This document shows, piece after piece, positions 24,364-40,011 of a stretch of DNA of 64,000 nt (position 1 is its first letter; every line of letters begins with the position of its first letter). The position numbers were made by a program, and so were the translations under genes. Origin of the DNA: Polyangiaceae bacterium (GTDB taxonomy: Bacteria; Myxococcota_A; Polyangia; Polyangiales; Polyangiaceae); NCBI GenBank assembly GCA_016712345.1, contig JADJRH010000001.1, positions 3,286,001 to 3,350,000 on the forward strand. Reading direction: 5' to 3'. The notes beneath the pieces were generated by a model that was given only the letters and a program-made list of their open reading frames with translations, searched no databases and was not told where the DNA came from.

Positions 24364-25439
24364 ATGTTCGTGGCGAATATGGATGAGATCGAGCGCCTCG
24401 CACGGGCGAAGCTTCCACATGCCGTCGCGGATTACTTCGCCGGCGGGAGCGGAGACGAGACGACGCTGCGCGCCAATCGATCGGCATTCGGCGGCTTCAC
24501 GCTGCGGCCCCGTGTGCTTCGCGGGGTCGTGGAGCCGAAGACGGAAGCGACGCTGCTGCGCGAGCCTGTCGCCCTGCCGATCCTGCTGGCGCCGATCGGT
24601 CACCTGCGCCTCGCGCATCCCGACGGCGAACTGGCGACAGCTCGTGCAGCGCATCAATCGAGGACGGTCTTTGTGGTCAGCACGCTGGCTTCATACCCGA
24701 TCGAAGAGATCGCCGGGGCTGCGGGCGCGCCGCGGCCGTGGATGCAACTGTATGTATTCCGAGAACGCTCGATCACCAAGAGATGGTCTCCCGCGCGGAG
24801 GCGGCTGGTTACGGCGCGCTTGTCCTAACGGTGGACGCCCCGCGGCTCGGGCTGCGCGAGCGCGATCTTCGCAATGCCTTCTCCATCCCTGAAGGATACG
24901 AGCCCGCAAACATTCCCAGGGCGGAGACGTTCATGCGCTCCGAGGCTCGATCTTCAGCGATCGCCCGACATGCGGCGACGGCGTTCGATGCTTCGATCAC
25001 ATGGGACGTCGTTGGGTGGCTGCGTTCGATCAGCCGGCTGCCGATCGTGGTCAAGGGCGTGCTCACCCCGGAAGACGCCGAGTGCGCGGTCGCGGCCGGG
25101 GCGGATGCCATCATCGTCTCGAACCATGGGGGGCGGCAGCTCGACTCCACGCCCGCGACGATCGATGTGATCGAAGAGGTTGCGGGCACGGTGGCCGGGC
25201 GGTGTGAGATCTATCTCGACGGCGGGATCCGGCGAGGGATCGATGTGGTGAAGGCGCTCGCGCTCGGCGCTCGTGCGGTCCTCATCGGTCGCCCACACGT
25301 GTGGGGACTCGCGGCTGAAGGCGAGCGCGGAGTGCACGCGGTGATCGAGCAGCTCGCGGAAGAGCTGCGGCTCGCGATGATTCTGCTCGGGTGCGCTTCG
25401 ATCGCCGAGATCGGGCCTTCGCTCATTCGTCGTGGCTGA
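24364..25439 (+). pseudogene. hmo: 4-Hydroxymandelate oxidase (FMN-dependent), one-base frameshift at 24780
   Basis: Two overlapping frames together make one FMN alpha-hydroxyacid oxidase. Frame one starts at ATG 24364 (MDEIERLARAKLPHAVADYF, ILLAPIGHLRLAHPDGE, WMQLYVFRERSITK) and stops at 24828. The other frame continues with EMVSRAEAAGYGALVLTVDA, VVKGVLTPEDAECAVAAGAD, SNHGGRQLD and YLDGGIRRG to the stop at 25439. Inserting one base after AAG at 24780 (AAGGAGATG instead of AAGAGATG) restores the protein. This is either a real inactivating mutation or a base-call error. The enzyme oxidises 4-hydroxymandelate to 4-hydroxybenzoylformate. Its last 17 bases overlap the convergent pobA gene. Confidence 0.82.
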
Positions 25440-26610
25440 TCGGGGACAACCCCAGATAGCGCCTCGCGAAGCTCGTGCTCGCTTCACGACAAGTCATGAG
25501 GTGTTCGAGTTCCGATAGCCTGGTGCGGTGCTCGAATTCGTCGTTGGGGTCGAATCGATGCAGCATTTGGGTCATCCAGCAGGCGAACTGCTGGACGTTC
25601 CACACGCGCCGGAGGCACGTGTCAGAATACAAATCAAGTGCACCGTCGCTCGCCGAAGCATAGTGCTCGGCGATCGCGTCGGCGAGCACTTGCGCGTCGG
25701 CGATGGCCATGTTGAGCCCCTTGGCGCCGCTCGGAGGAAAGATGTGGGCGCTGTCGCCGGCGAGGAACAGGCGACGATAGCGCATAGGCTCGGTCACGAA
25801 CCCGCGCATTGCGGCGAGGCTTTTCTTGAGGATCGGCCCCTCGTTCGGCCTCCACCCGGAGGCAGTGGCGGTGCGCGTCCTCAGTTCGGACCAGACGCGC
25901 TCGTCCGGCCAGGCGGAGAGATCGTCGTCCGGCGGACACTGCACGTGGGCCCGGATGAGAGTCGGAGACCTCTGGTTGTGCAGCGCGAAGCCGCGCTCGT
26001 GATACGCGTAGATCAGTTCTTCCGAGGCCGGAGTCGCCTCCGCTAGGATGCCGAGCCAGGAGAACGGATAGACGCGCTCGTGAGTGGTCACGGCACCGGG
26101 CGGGATCGTTGCGCGGCAGACGCCGTGAAATCCGTCGCAGCCGGCAATGAAGTCACAGACGATCTCGCGCGGTTCGCCGGCTTGGGCTTGGAACCGCAGC
26201 TTGGGCGTGCTCGACTCCAGATCCTCGATGCGTACCTCCTCAGCCTCGAACACGAGCGGGCGATCCGTGGCGATTCGAGCGTCGATCAGATCCTTGAGAA
26301 CTTCGTTCTGTCCGTAGATGGTAATGGGACTGCCCGCGAGAGCGACGAGGTCGATCCGGTGGCGAGCGCCCGCGAAATTGAAGTGGACACCGCCCCGACG
26401 CAGGCCCTCAACGGCGAGCCTGTCGCCGACGCCGCTCGCCGTGAGCAAGTCTACCGTCCCCGGCTCGAGCACCCCGGCTCGCACGCGATCGATCACATAG
26501 TCTCGGCCGCGCTTCTCCACGATGACGGAGTCGATCCCGCGGAGGTGCAGGAGCTGGCCCAGCATTAGCCCGGCGGGTCCGGCGCCGACGATGCCTACCT
26601 GGGTGCGCAT
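25423..26610 (-). CDS. pobA: 4-Hydroxybenzoate 3-monooxygenase
   Basis: A 395-residue flavoprotein, the length of PobA. FAD-binding GIVGAGPAGLMLGQ is at residues 6-19, the NADPH/FAD DG-type motif CDFIAGCDGFHGVCR is mid-protein, and the second FAD motif is LFLAGDSAHIFPPSGAKG. PobA hydroxylates 4-hydroxybenzoate to protocatechuate. Within this cluster it may act on the hydroxymandelate-derived aryl acid or ketoacid to give a catechol (inference). ATG 26610 gives the canonical MRTQVGIVGAG start; the upstream extension is not conserved. The start overlaps the end of the methyltransferase gene by 16 bases, so the two are coupled. The 3' end overlaps hmo convergently. Confidence 0.88.
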   Translation of the reverse strand: MRTQVGIVGAGPAGLMLGQLLHLRGIDSVIVEKRGRDYVIDRVRAGVLEPGTVDLLTASGVGDRLAVEGLRRGGVHFNFAGARHRIDLVALAGSPITIYGQNEVLKDLIDARIATDRPLVFEAEEVRIEDLESSTPKLRFQAQAGEPREIVCDFIAGCDGFHGVCRATIPPGAVTTHERVYPFSWLGILAEATPASEELIYAYHERGFALHNQRSPTLIRAHVQCPPDDDLSAWPDERVWSELRTRTATASGWRPNEGPILKKSLAAMRGFVTEPMRYRRLFLAGDSAHIFPPSGAKGLNMAIADAQVLADAIAEHYASASDGALDLYSDTCLRRVWNVQQFACWMTQMLHRFDPNDEFEHRTRLSELEHLMTCREASTSFARRYLGLSPISHDE

Positions 26611-27440
26611 GTCGCCACGATCAGGGGAAAACACTCCGCCATGTCGAAGGGCCCGAAATGGACATCCGTGACGCGAAAGCGGCCTCCCAGGGTGTCCAAG
26701 ATCTGCGCGAGCGGCGGTGCATAGAATACCGCTTGCGACCCTCGCCAGCGCTCGATAGCGAGCAGATCGTTGTCCGGCGTACAAGGGCACGTCTCGAACA
26801 ACCTAGCGAACTCGGCCCTGTGCTCGTCGAACATCGCGACGGCGCGCGCGGGATGGAGTTCGTATGTCTCCTCGTCGGCCCTTGCGAACAACATCGCCGT
26901 GCGAACCGCCGTGTAGTTGATCTCCGTCGCGCCGAGCCACCGTTTGAGGATCTCGTCGATCGTCGGTCTGCGCGCCGGTATGGTAAGGAACCGCGCGACG
27001 AGCGGCGCCCCAGGGTGCATTCGGTCGGCGAGTTCGGCGCAGAGCTTTCGCCATCCCTCCGGATAGCGGACAAACGAGAACGAGTTGTCTCCGACCGCAA
27101 CGGCGATTGGCGCGCGCAGCAGTGGCATTTCGAGCCAGTTGGCTTCGACCAGCTCCAGAGTCCCCTTCGCCTCGTTGCCGTAAGACGAAAGTTCGGCCCG
27201 CGCTGTCTCCAGCATGGCGGGGTTGATGTCGATTAAGGTCGCGTGGTCCAGCGCGCTCCGAAGCATTTCACCGATCCACGGTGTGGCGCCGAGCACGAGG
27301 CCAACCGAGCGCGCGGGCAACCGTTGGCGCTCGAAGATCGACGCGAACCACGCACGCGAGCGCCCCCTGAGGTTGAGCGGCTCCCCAATTTGCGCGTACT
27401 TGTTGGACACGAAATCGAACCTTCGAACACTGGCTTCCAT
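26595..27440 (-). CDS. Class I SAM-dependent methyltransferase
   Basis: 281 residues from ATG 27440; GTG 27476 would add 12. Motif I is VGLVLGATPWIGEML, with the acidic residue in LIDINPAMLETAR and the post-motif LVEANWLEMPL. The fold is that of a class I methyltransferase. An O-methylation of the catechol or of the peptide product is a reasonable role in this cluster but is not shown. It is the first gene of a minus-strand pair with pobA and diverges from the NRPS gene across about 140 bp of AT-richer, promoter-like sequence. Confidence 0.7.
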   Translation of the reverse strand: MEASVRRFDFVSNKYAQIGEPLNLRGRSRAWFASIFERQRLPARSVGLVLGATPWIGEMLRSALDHATLIDINPAMLETARAELSSYGNEAKGTLELVEANWLEMPLLRAPIAVAVGDNSFSFVRYPEGWRKLCAELADRMHPGAPLVARFLTIPARRPTIDEILKRWLGATEINYTAVRTAMLFARADEETYELHPARAVAMFDEHRAEFARLFETCPCTPDNDLLAIERWRGSQAVFYAPPLAQILDTLGGRFRVTDVHFGPFDMAECFPLIVATCAPR

Positions 27441-27580
27441 TCTTGTCCGCTCTGGCTGAGGGGCTCCGTCAAGCACCGGCTCGGCCTATCGATCCGCGAC
27501 TGTATACGAAGCAAAACTGTCTGTCTACGGTTTTCAGTACCTTTCGAGCGCGCGATCTGGTAAGCGCATCCGCTTTTGCC

Positions 27581-33913
<6,333 letters not shown>

Positions 33914-33922
33914 GCTTGTGGC

Positions 33923-35410
33923 TCACGCGCCTGTTGGCTTCGACGCCGGTGTGGACTCGTCGCGCCGGAGGAGGCTCTTCGCGAGGCCTATCATGTCCCG
34001 CGACTCCCGCGGTGCGAACAAGAACGCCCCGCCCACATACCCGAGCGCGCCCGCCATGAGTTCCAGAACGAGCCGGAAACCCGCGCGAAAGACCAGTGTG
34101 GAGACTCCGTACCTCACTGCGAGCACGAGCCCCACCATCGGAGCGCAGGCGAGGAGCGGCCGCCACAGTGCGGCGCCCACGGCCGCGAGGCGAATCCCGA
34201 AAGGCCCGAGCGCGGCGAGTGTGAGGCACAGCGCAACGAAATAGCCGGCAATGACGCCGCCGGCCGACCACACCGCACCGAAGCGGGCGAGCGCCGCCAT
34301 GAAGCCGAGTACACAGACGACGCGCGTGAGTTCGACCGCGACGAAGACCCGCGTCCGGCCCAACACCTGCACGAGCGCACCAGCGAGTCTCCCGATCGAA
34401 CGCGGGATGCTGAGGACCGCGAGGACGATGAGGAGAGGCCCAACCCCGGAGTAGCTTTCGGGGTAAAACGTCTCCACCATCGTCGGCGCAACGGCGCCCA
34501 TTCCGAGCGCCATGGGAAAGACCACCAGCGCCATGAGCGAGGCGGCACGGAAGAATCCGCGGTGAGTCGAGGCCATGTCCGGAGTGCGCGCGAACGTGGG
34601 GACGAGCACATCATTAACGTGGTCGCCGATCGCCGAGGTAGGTAGATCCGCGAGCCGGTAGGCCTGGTTGTAGATCCCAACGGTCGCCTCTCCGAAACGA
34701 TACCCTATGAAGCTGTTGTCCCAGGTCGCGGCCCCCATGGCGAACAGCCCCGCGATCGTGATCGGCAGTCCGAACTCCAGGATCTTGCGCATTGTCGCGA
34801 GCGAGAGGCGGCACGGCAAGAGGTAGTCGCGCCGATCGATCACGACCACCAAAAAGCCGAGACCGACCACGCTCCGCACGATGTTGCCCCCCACGATCGC
34901 GTCTCCGCCAAAGCCGGCGTGCGCGAACGCGACGCTGGACACCGCGAAGCTCAGCTCCCCGAGGGCAACGCGCAGCCCCGCGAGCCGGAACCGCATCTCC
35001 CGCACGAGCAGCGCCCGGGGCACCCAACCGCAGCGCTCCAGGTAGTGCGCGATGACCATCCCAGGGACGTAGCGCGCCATTCCGGGCACGTTCAGCAACA
35101 GGCCGACGGGCTCCGCGCTCAAAATGCATCCCAAACATACCACCCCTCCCACAAGCAGCACGAGGAACGTCCCGTGGAACGCCGTGTCGCGACCCTCTTT
35201 CGGGTGAGCGGCGATGAACTGCGCGACCCCGAGCGTGCTCACCGCTCCGCCCGTTGCCACAAGCACGTAGGCCAGGTTCACCTCGCCCTGCACGGCCGGC
35301 GCAAGGTACCGCGTCAGCACGAACGTTGAGAGGATGGTGAAAACCCGTGCCCCGATGGTGGCCGCGGAGGCCCAGAGAAACCCTCCTGCAGCCTTGGTTG
35401 CGAGCGACAC
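33923..35410 (-). CDS. Wzx/MATE-like polysaccharide flippase (MOP superfamily)
   Basis: 495 residues from GTG 35410; ATG 35539 or 35530 would add a non-hydrophobic leader. About 12-14 hydrophobic helices are visible, beginning GGFLWASAATIGARVFTILS, with the Wzx-type pattern LTRYLAPAVQGEVNLAYV, then FMAALARFGAVWSAGGVIAG later. It ends 9 bases after the NRPS stop, converging. Members flip lipid-linked oligosaccharides or other amphiphiles (family knowledge). It is the only transporter-like gene in the cluster, so it may export the NRPS product or a conjugate (inference). The start region diverges from the hydrolase gene at 35529. Confidence 0.82.
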   Translation of the reverse strand: MSLATKAAGGFLWASAATIGARVFTILSTFVLTRYLAPAVQGEVNLAYVLVATGGAVSTLGVAQFIAAHPKEGRDTAFHGTFLVLLVGGVVCLGCILSAEPVGLLLNVPGMARYVPGMVIAHYLERCGWVPRALLVREMRFRLAGLRVALGELSFAVSSVAFAHAGFGGDAIVGGNIVRSVVGLGFLVVVIDRRDYLLPCRLSLATMRKILEFGLPITIAGLFAMGAATWDNSFIGYRFGEATVGIYNQAYRLADLPTSAIGDHVNDVLVPTFARTPDMASTHRGFFRAASLMALVVFPMALGMGAVAPTMVETFYPESYSGVGPLLIVLAVLSIPRSIGRLAGALVQVLGRTRVFVAVELTRVVCVLGFMAALARFGAVWSAGGVIAGYFVALCLTLAALGPFGIRLAAVGAALWRPLLACAPMVGLVLAVRYGVSTLVFRAGFRLVLELMAGALGYVGGAFLFAPRESRDMIGLAKSLLRRDESTPASKPTGA

Positions 35411-35528
35411 GGGTGGACCTGGGAAGGTAGCACTGCGTGCCCCCGCGCGTCCCGAAAAACTTTCGGTCGCCCCTTCGAGATGTGCCTTGCGATTCCGCAA
35501 CGAACCCCATAGGAGTCGCTTAGGCGCC

Positions 35529-36320
35529 ATGATTCCCATGTTTTTTGGGCCCTCGGACAGCCCGCTCTTCGGGTCGCTCCACGAGCCTGAGAGCGCGGCG
35601 AGGGATCACGGGGTTCTCCTCTGCCCGCCGGTTGGCCAGGAGCATGTCCGGGCACACTGGGCCTTCCGTCAAGTGGCGATCTCCCTGTCCCGCGCCGGCT
35701 TCCACTGCTTTCGGTTCGACTGGTTCGGCGTGGGCGACTCGGCGGGCGATCTGGCCTCTGCCACGCTCGCGCGGTGGAAGGAGGACGTGGCTTCTGCGGC
35801 GCAGGAGCTTCGCGACGTGACCGGTGTACGCAAGGTATCCCTTTTGGGGCTGCGTTTCGGCGGAACCCTCGCGACGCTTGCGGCTGGGCAGATTCGGCCT
35901 TCGTGCCTGGTCCTATGGGATCCGGTACCGGACGGCGCCGGCTACCTCTCGGAACTCAGACACCTCCACGTGGAACTCCTCTCCGATCCGAAGCGCTACT
36001 TTCGCGAAGGACAGCGCGCCTCCCGGCCGGCGGAGATCGTCGGCTTCGACTTCGGCGCCGACCTCCCGGCGGAGATCGAAGGGATTCACCTGGACAGTCT
36101 GATCCACATCCCCAAGGCGCGCGTTTGCCTGATCCGCTCCTCATCCTCGCCGGAGTTTGCCGAGTTCTCGGAGAGGCTCCGAAACCGCAAGCTCGAAGTG
36201 GAAGTGCACACCACCGAATCCGATGGCCGGTGGTCCGCTGCTTCCGAGATCGAGACGCTGCTCCTGCCGGCCGACGCGGTCCGCACCATCACAGACTACC
36301 TTGTGCGGAGGGCCTCATGA
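35529..36320 (+). CDS. Alpha/beta hydrolase, exosortase-associated hydrolase 2-like, nucleophile replaced
   Basis: 263 residues. It has the N-terminal strand/oxyanion region GVLLCPPVGQEHVRAHWAF, then FRFDWFGVGDSAGD. The nucleophile elbow is GLRFGG, with Arg where Ser is expected. The GLRxG elbow recalls hydrolase 2 of exosortase/exopolysaccharide loci (from memory of that family). It is probably a non-canonical esterase or a structural partner. The stop overlaps the start of the second hydrolase (ATGA at 36317-36320), so the pair is coupled. ATG 35529 is used; the ribosome site is weak. Confidence 0.7.
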   Translation: MIPMFFGPSDSPLFGSLHEPESAARDHGVLLCPPVGQEHVRAHWAFRQVAISLSRAGFHCFRFDWFGVGDSAGDLASATLARWKEDVASAAQELRDVTGVRKVSLLGLRFGGTLATLAAGQIRPSCLVLWDPVPDGAGYLSELRHLHVELLSDPKRYFREGQRASRPAEIVGFDFGADLPAEIEGIHLDSLIHIPKARVCLIRSSSSPEFAEFSERLRNRKLEVEVHTTESDGRWSAASEIETLLLPADAVRTITDYLVRRAS

Positions 36321-37216
36321 GCGTCACCGAGCGCGTCCACCTATTCGGCGAGGGAGGCGCTTTGGGCATTGTCACCTTGCCCCCCGGCGACCCCGGGACC
36401 GTCGACGCTCCTGCCGCGGGGAACCCCTTCCTCGTGATTCTGAACGCGGGGCTTGTCCACCGGATCGGGCCTTTCCGGTTGAGTGTAGATCTCGCTCGAA
36501 GGCTCGCGGCGCGCGGCTCTCGCGTGCTCCGGCTCGACCTCCCGGGCATCGGCGACAGCCCTGCGCGCGGCGGCTCCGCGCCGGTGGAAGGGCAAGCGGT
36601 GGACGCCTGTCGAGAGGCCATGAACCACCTCGCCGAGCGGTACGGGGCGCGCACCTTTATGGTGGGCGGCCTGTGCGCGGGCGCCGTCCACGCCCATCGG
36701 GTCGGGCTCGCCGACCCTCGCGTCGAGGGCGTGTGCCTCCTGGATGGCTATGTCTATCCCACCCTGATTTCCCAGGCCCGCCGCGTGGCGGTGACCGCCC
36801 GACGTCCGCAGGGCCTGCTCTCGCTCGGGCGCCGACTGGCGACGCAGGGAGCCGTAAGACTCGGCTCGATCCTGTCGGGAGACTCGACGCCGCCAAAGGA
36901 AGATCGCTCCACCGGGGAGGCTGGCGATTCGCGCGTTGGGCTGTTTTACCAGAGCTGGCCCCCTGTCCAGTCCGCGCGCGCGGACATCGAGCGAATGTTG
37001 GATCGCGGTGTCCGCTTCCTGTTCGTGTACACCGGCGGCTGGTCTGGGTTTAACTATCCGGGCCAGTTCGATGACATATTCCCATCGCTCCCCGGCCGCC
37101 ACCAGATCACGGTGAAGTATTACCCCGACGCAGACCACACGTTCCTGACCCTCAAGGATCGAGAGGCCTTGTTCCAGAGCGTCGAGCAGTTCGTCGCCGG
37201 CGCGCAAGCGTCGTGA
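36317..37216 (+). CDS. Alpha/beta hydrolase with Cys nucleophile elbow, exosortase-associated hydrolase 1-like
   Basis: 299 residues. NPFLVILNAGLVHRIGPFRL and VLRLDLPGIGDSPA lead to the elbow GGLCAGA, where Cys replaces Ser in GxSxG. A C-terminal His lies in DADHTFLTLKDRE. The GLC elbow recalls hydrolase 1 of exosortase/exopolysaccharide loci. Cys elbows also occur in dienelactone-hydrolase-type and some thioesterase enzymes. As the NRPS has no thioesterase, this protein is a candidate for chain release or transfer (inference). The start ATG overlaps the previous stop. It contains one GTGTACAC octamer (37025-37032). Confidence 0.75.
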   Translation: MSVTERVHLFGEGGALGIVTLPPGDPGTVDAPAAGNPFLVILNAGLVHRIGPFRLSVDLARRLAARGSRVLRLDLPGIGDSPARGGSAPVEGQAVDACREAMNHLAERYGARTFMVGGLCAGAVHAHRVGLADPRVEGVCLLDGYVYPTLISQARRVAVTARRPQGLLSLGRRLATQGAVRLGSILSGDSTPPKEDRSTGEAGDSRVGLFYQSWPPVQSARADIERMLDRGVRFLFVYTGGWSGFNYPGQFDDIFPSLPGRHQITVKYYPDADHTFLTLKDREALFQSVEQFVAGAQAS

Positions 37217-37673
37217 TGGCAAGAACAATGAATTTTTGCGTTTCGAAGAAATTCCAACCGGCGCCGTTTGGTGGCGCCCCCGCGGCGAGCGAAGCGAGCT
37301 GCTTGGGGGCGGAGCACCGCAGGTGCGCCGGGTGGCTGGTGTTTTTCTACTGCGCGCCCCGCTGACGCGTCATTGCGTAGCTTCCGGTGCTCAAATACAC
37401 AGAGTATGTTCCGCTCCGGGTCTCGCTCGGACGCGTGATCGGGGCTGCTCGTGACGAAAAACACCAGCCACCCAGCACCGAGGAGCGCGCAGGGGGCATT
37501 TTTATACTTTACAAGTTACGGGTCTGAATTTGGGTTGTGCTCACCTGAATGGGTAGATCGCTTTGGTAAGAATCGAGTCTACCCGTCAGGTTCCGATGGG
37601 GTGATCGCGTTGGTGAGAACGGGTCTGTACACTCCACAGTTGAGTCAACGGTGGAGTGGAGTGGAGTGGAGTC
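37217..37673. other. Intergenic region between convergent genes with two large hairpins
   Basis: These 457 bp hold a hairpin CGCCCCC/GGGGGCG (37275-37311), the long-form palindromic element (37330-37473), and near the right edge a GGAGT microsatellite with ACTCCAC/GTGGAGT complementarity (37630-37672). It separates the biosynthetic cluster from core-like DNA. I see no gene. Confidence 0.55.
37330..37473. repeat. Palindromic element, long form, copy B
   Basis: Arm GGGTGGCTGGTGTTTTTC (37330-37347) pairs perfectly over 18 bp with 37456-37473. The 108-base core (37348-37455) is about 88 percent identical to the core of copy A. The inner stem is ACGCGTC (37365-37371) with GACGCGT (37430-37436). 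Compared with copy A, an A-T pair has become G-C (37369 with 37432), a compensatory change. It lies between convergent genes and may act as a bidirectional terminator. Confidence 0.82.
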
Positions 37674-39992
37674 TCAACACTGCTCTTTGAAGTAGCTGGC
37701 GACGAGTTGGTTGGGCACGAGGTATGCGCCTGATTCTCGGCGGACGAGTCCGGCTTGGTAGAGTCGGTGATATTCGTCGGTGGAGAGTTTTGTGGTGGGG
37801 TCACGCAGGAGCAGACAGAGGGGCTTTCGAAGGTCGGGCTGTTCGGCGACTCGAAGCCACACTTGGCGAAGGAGGGTTGCGCAGTGTTCTGTTTTCAAGC
37901 GATCGATGTCGAGCAGATCGGTCTTGTATACGCCTGTGCGCTCCAGAAAGAGGATCATGCGGCAGAGGTAGGGTTGGCCTCCGGCGAGTTCGACGATCTT
38001 TCGAAGTTCATCGTCGCTCCATCGGCTGCCGTAGAGCGCTGCAAGCCGGCGTACGTCTGGGAGCGAGAAGCTCTCAATGCGAACGTGGGTGGCACTGGCA
38101 AACAGTTCGGAGACGGCGTCGGGCGCATAAAAGTAAAGGGCGGACCCGGCGACGGCGAGGGCGAGTCGAAATTGGCTCCACAGTTCGTCACCGAGGGATC
38201 CGGTGCGTACCCATTGGCGAAGCATGCGAGCCATTGGATCGCCGCAGGCTTTGCCAACGAAGCGATCGGCGCGATCGACGGCGAGCACCAAGCGATCGCG
38301 GTCGCGGCCTAAGATCCGTTTTTCAACGAGGTTGGTGAGGCGCGCCTCGGGGGAGATGGGGCGTTTCCACGCGTACTCGACCCATGTGTCGATGTCGTTG
38401 GGAACGGCTTCACCCGCTTCGCGAAGGCCGCGTTCGTAGCCGTCGACGAGCATGTGAGCGAGTTCGAGAAAAAACGCGGGCGGGTCGCCGAGTGTACTCT
38501 CACCGACCGAACCGAGATCGATGAGGAGCACGAGGCACTTTTCGCGTCCGCCTGTGTGTTCGGCTCGCAGCTTTGAGACGATGCATTGGAGGACTGTTGT
38601 TTTGCCTGAAAAGGGCGGTGCGGTCACAACCACCGGAGCGCCCGCGTGGCGAAGTGTACCCAAGATGAGTTGTTCTTTTGCTTCGTTGGGGACGTACCAG
38701 CGCGCGCTGTAGCCGAGGCCGGGCGGTTCGGGATCGTCGTTGTCGTCGGGCGCATCGGTCGCGTTGGGCGTATGTGTACCTTTGTCAACCGCGGGGCTGG
38801 GCGACGCGGGCGGTGCTGCACTCGCGGGCGAGGCGGTTTCTTTGTGTACACTTTGTGCTTTGGCGATTTGTTCCCCTCGGAGGGAAGGGAATCGCAGCGA
38901 CCTTGCGGGTGGAAGGGAGGGCCGCTGGCCGAGGTCAACGGTGAACGCGTTGTCGTCGTCGAGTTCAAACTCGGCGTGATTGGGGATGAGGCGTACGCGC
39001 TGCCCCGATGCTTTGTGAACCTGCGTGACGCGCGGCCAAATGCGAAGGGATGTGCGTCGCGATTCGTCGACCGAGAGGCGGCCCGCCCAGTAGCCGTGTG
39101 TACGCATGGATTCGGGCGCATGTGTTCCGGTCCATGTTTCAAGCCCGAGGAGCGATGGAATTTGAAAAAGGCGCTGCGGCGTTGAGGGTGACGAAACCTC
39201 CGGTTCGTGTTTGTGGCCGGCAAAGTGGGCGGCAAACACATCGGGGCGAAAGAGCGCGCCTTGATAAAGCGGCAGAGCGTCGGGGGTAAACCAATCGGGA
39301 GGATGATGCGTGAGCAGGAGACAAGCATCGTGGCGATCGGCCCACGCGTGGGGATCTCCAACGAGGTGGTGAACTTGGTGCGGGTGAACCGCCACGGTGC
39401 CGCGCTGCGCTCGACCGACAACTTGGAGGAAGGCGGAGTTGAGCCCGACCAGACCGAGGGTGAGGTCACTCGAACGCGCTGTGAGCGCAAAATCGCCGGG
39501 CAAAAGGCCGTTTTCGGTGAGCGTCCAATCGCTCGGGAGCGGAAAGGTTTTGCGAAACTCGGTGAGCCACGCGGTCATGTTTTCAAACGATGTGCGCACC
39601 AAATCGCGAAGGGGTTTGCCGTGCGTATCGTGCCAAAACACCGTGGATCGAAGGTCGGCATCGTGGGACCACGCCACGAGGGTGCGGTAACCCGGCGTGC
39701 GTTCATCGGCGCGCACCAAGTCGTGGTTGCCGGGAACCACCACAAAACCGGGTTGGGAGCCGAGCGATCGAAGCTCTTTGAAGATCGCCGAGAGTTTGTC
39801 TGTCAGCGCTTCAAACTGCGCGGCGGTGCCCCCTTCAACAACGTCGCCGGTGCAAAACACAAGATCAATCGGGCCGACGTGTTTGTGTACACGTTCGAGG
39901 TCACGCAAAAATTCGTCTTCGGCCTGTTGCCAGAGCGACGACGGCGCGCCGACATGCAGATCCGAGATCGCAAGCCACCCGATCGAACCCAT
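37674..39992 (-). CDS. Calcineurin-like phosphoesterase fused to an AAA-like NTPase
   Basis: 772 residues. N-terminal metallophosphoesterase: SDLHVG (10-15), GDVVEGG (49-55), GNHD (88-91), LLLTHHPPDW, and AGHKHEPE near residue 260. The metal-binding motifs look complete. A Pro/Ala/Thr linker (about 370-420) leads to an AAA-like NTPase with Walker A APPFSGKTT (near 457-465) and a Walker B-like LVLAVDRADR. It ends in a winged-helix-like tail (LSTDEYHRLYQAGLVRRESG). The AAA part resembles the AAA_35/STAND NTPases, as in the 2436-4436 gene. A nucleotide- or nucleic-acid-cleaving output controlled by an NTPase switch would suit a signalling or defence protein (inference). It is convergent with the biosynthetic cluster. 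Confidence 0.8.
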   Translation of the reverse strand: MGSIGWLAISDLHVGAPSSLWQQAEDEFLRDLERVHKHVGPIDLVFCTGDVVEGGTAAQFEALTDKLSAIFKELRSLGSQPGFVVVPGNHDLVRADERTPGYRTLVAWSHDADLRSTVFWHDTHGKPLRDLVRTSFENMTAWLTEFRKTFPLPSDWTLTENGLLPGDFALTARSSDLTLGLVGLNSAFLQVVGRAQRGTVAVHPHQVHHLVGDPHAWADRHDACLLLTHHPPDWFTPDALPLYQGALFRPDVFAAHFAGHKHEPEVSSPSTPQRLFQIPSLLGLETWTGTHAPESMRTHGYWAGRLSVDESRRTSLRIWPRVTQVHKASGQRVRLIPNHAEFELDDDNAFTVDLGQRPSLPPARSLRFPSLRGEQIAKAQSVHKETASPASAAPPASPSPAVDKGTHTPNATDAPDDNDDPEPPGLGYSARWYVPNEAKEQLILGTLRHAGAPVVVTAPPFSGKTTVLQCIVSKLRAEHTGGREKCLVLLIDLGSVGESTLGDPPAFFLELAHMLVDGYERGLREAGEAVPNDIDTWVEYAWKRPISPEARLTNLVEKRILGRDRDRLVLAVDRADRFVGKACGDPMARMLRQWVRTGSLGDELWSQFRLALAVAGSALYFYAPDAVSELFASATHVRIESFSLPDVRRLAALYGSRWSDDELRKIVELAGGQPYLCRMILFLERTGVYKTDLLDIDRLKTEHCATLLRQVWLRVAEQPDLRKPLCLLLRDPTTKLSTDEYHRLYQAGLVRRESGAYLVPNQLVASYFKEQC

Positions 39993-40011
39993 TCTTGTCT
40001 GAGTAACATTT

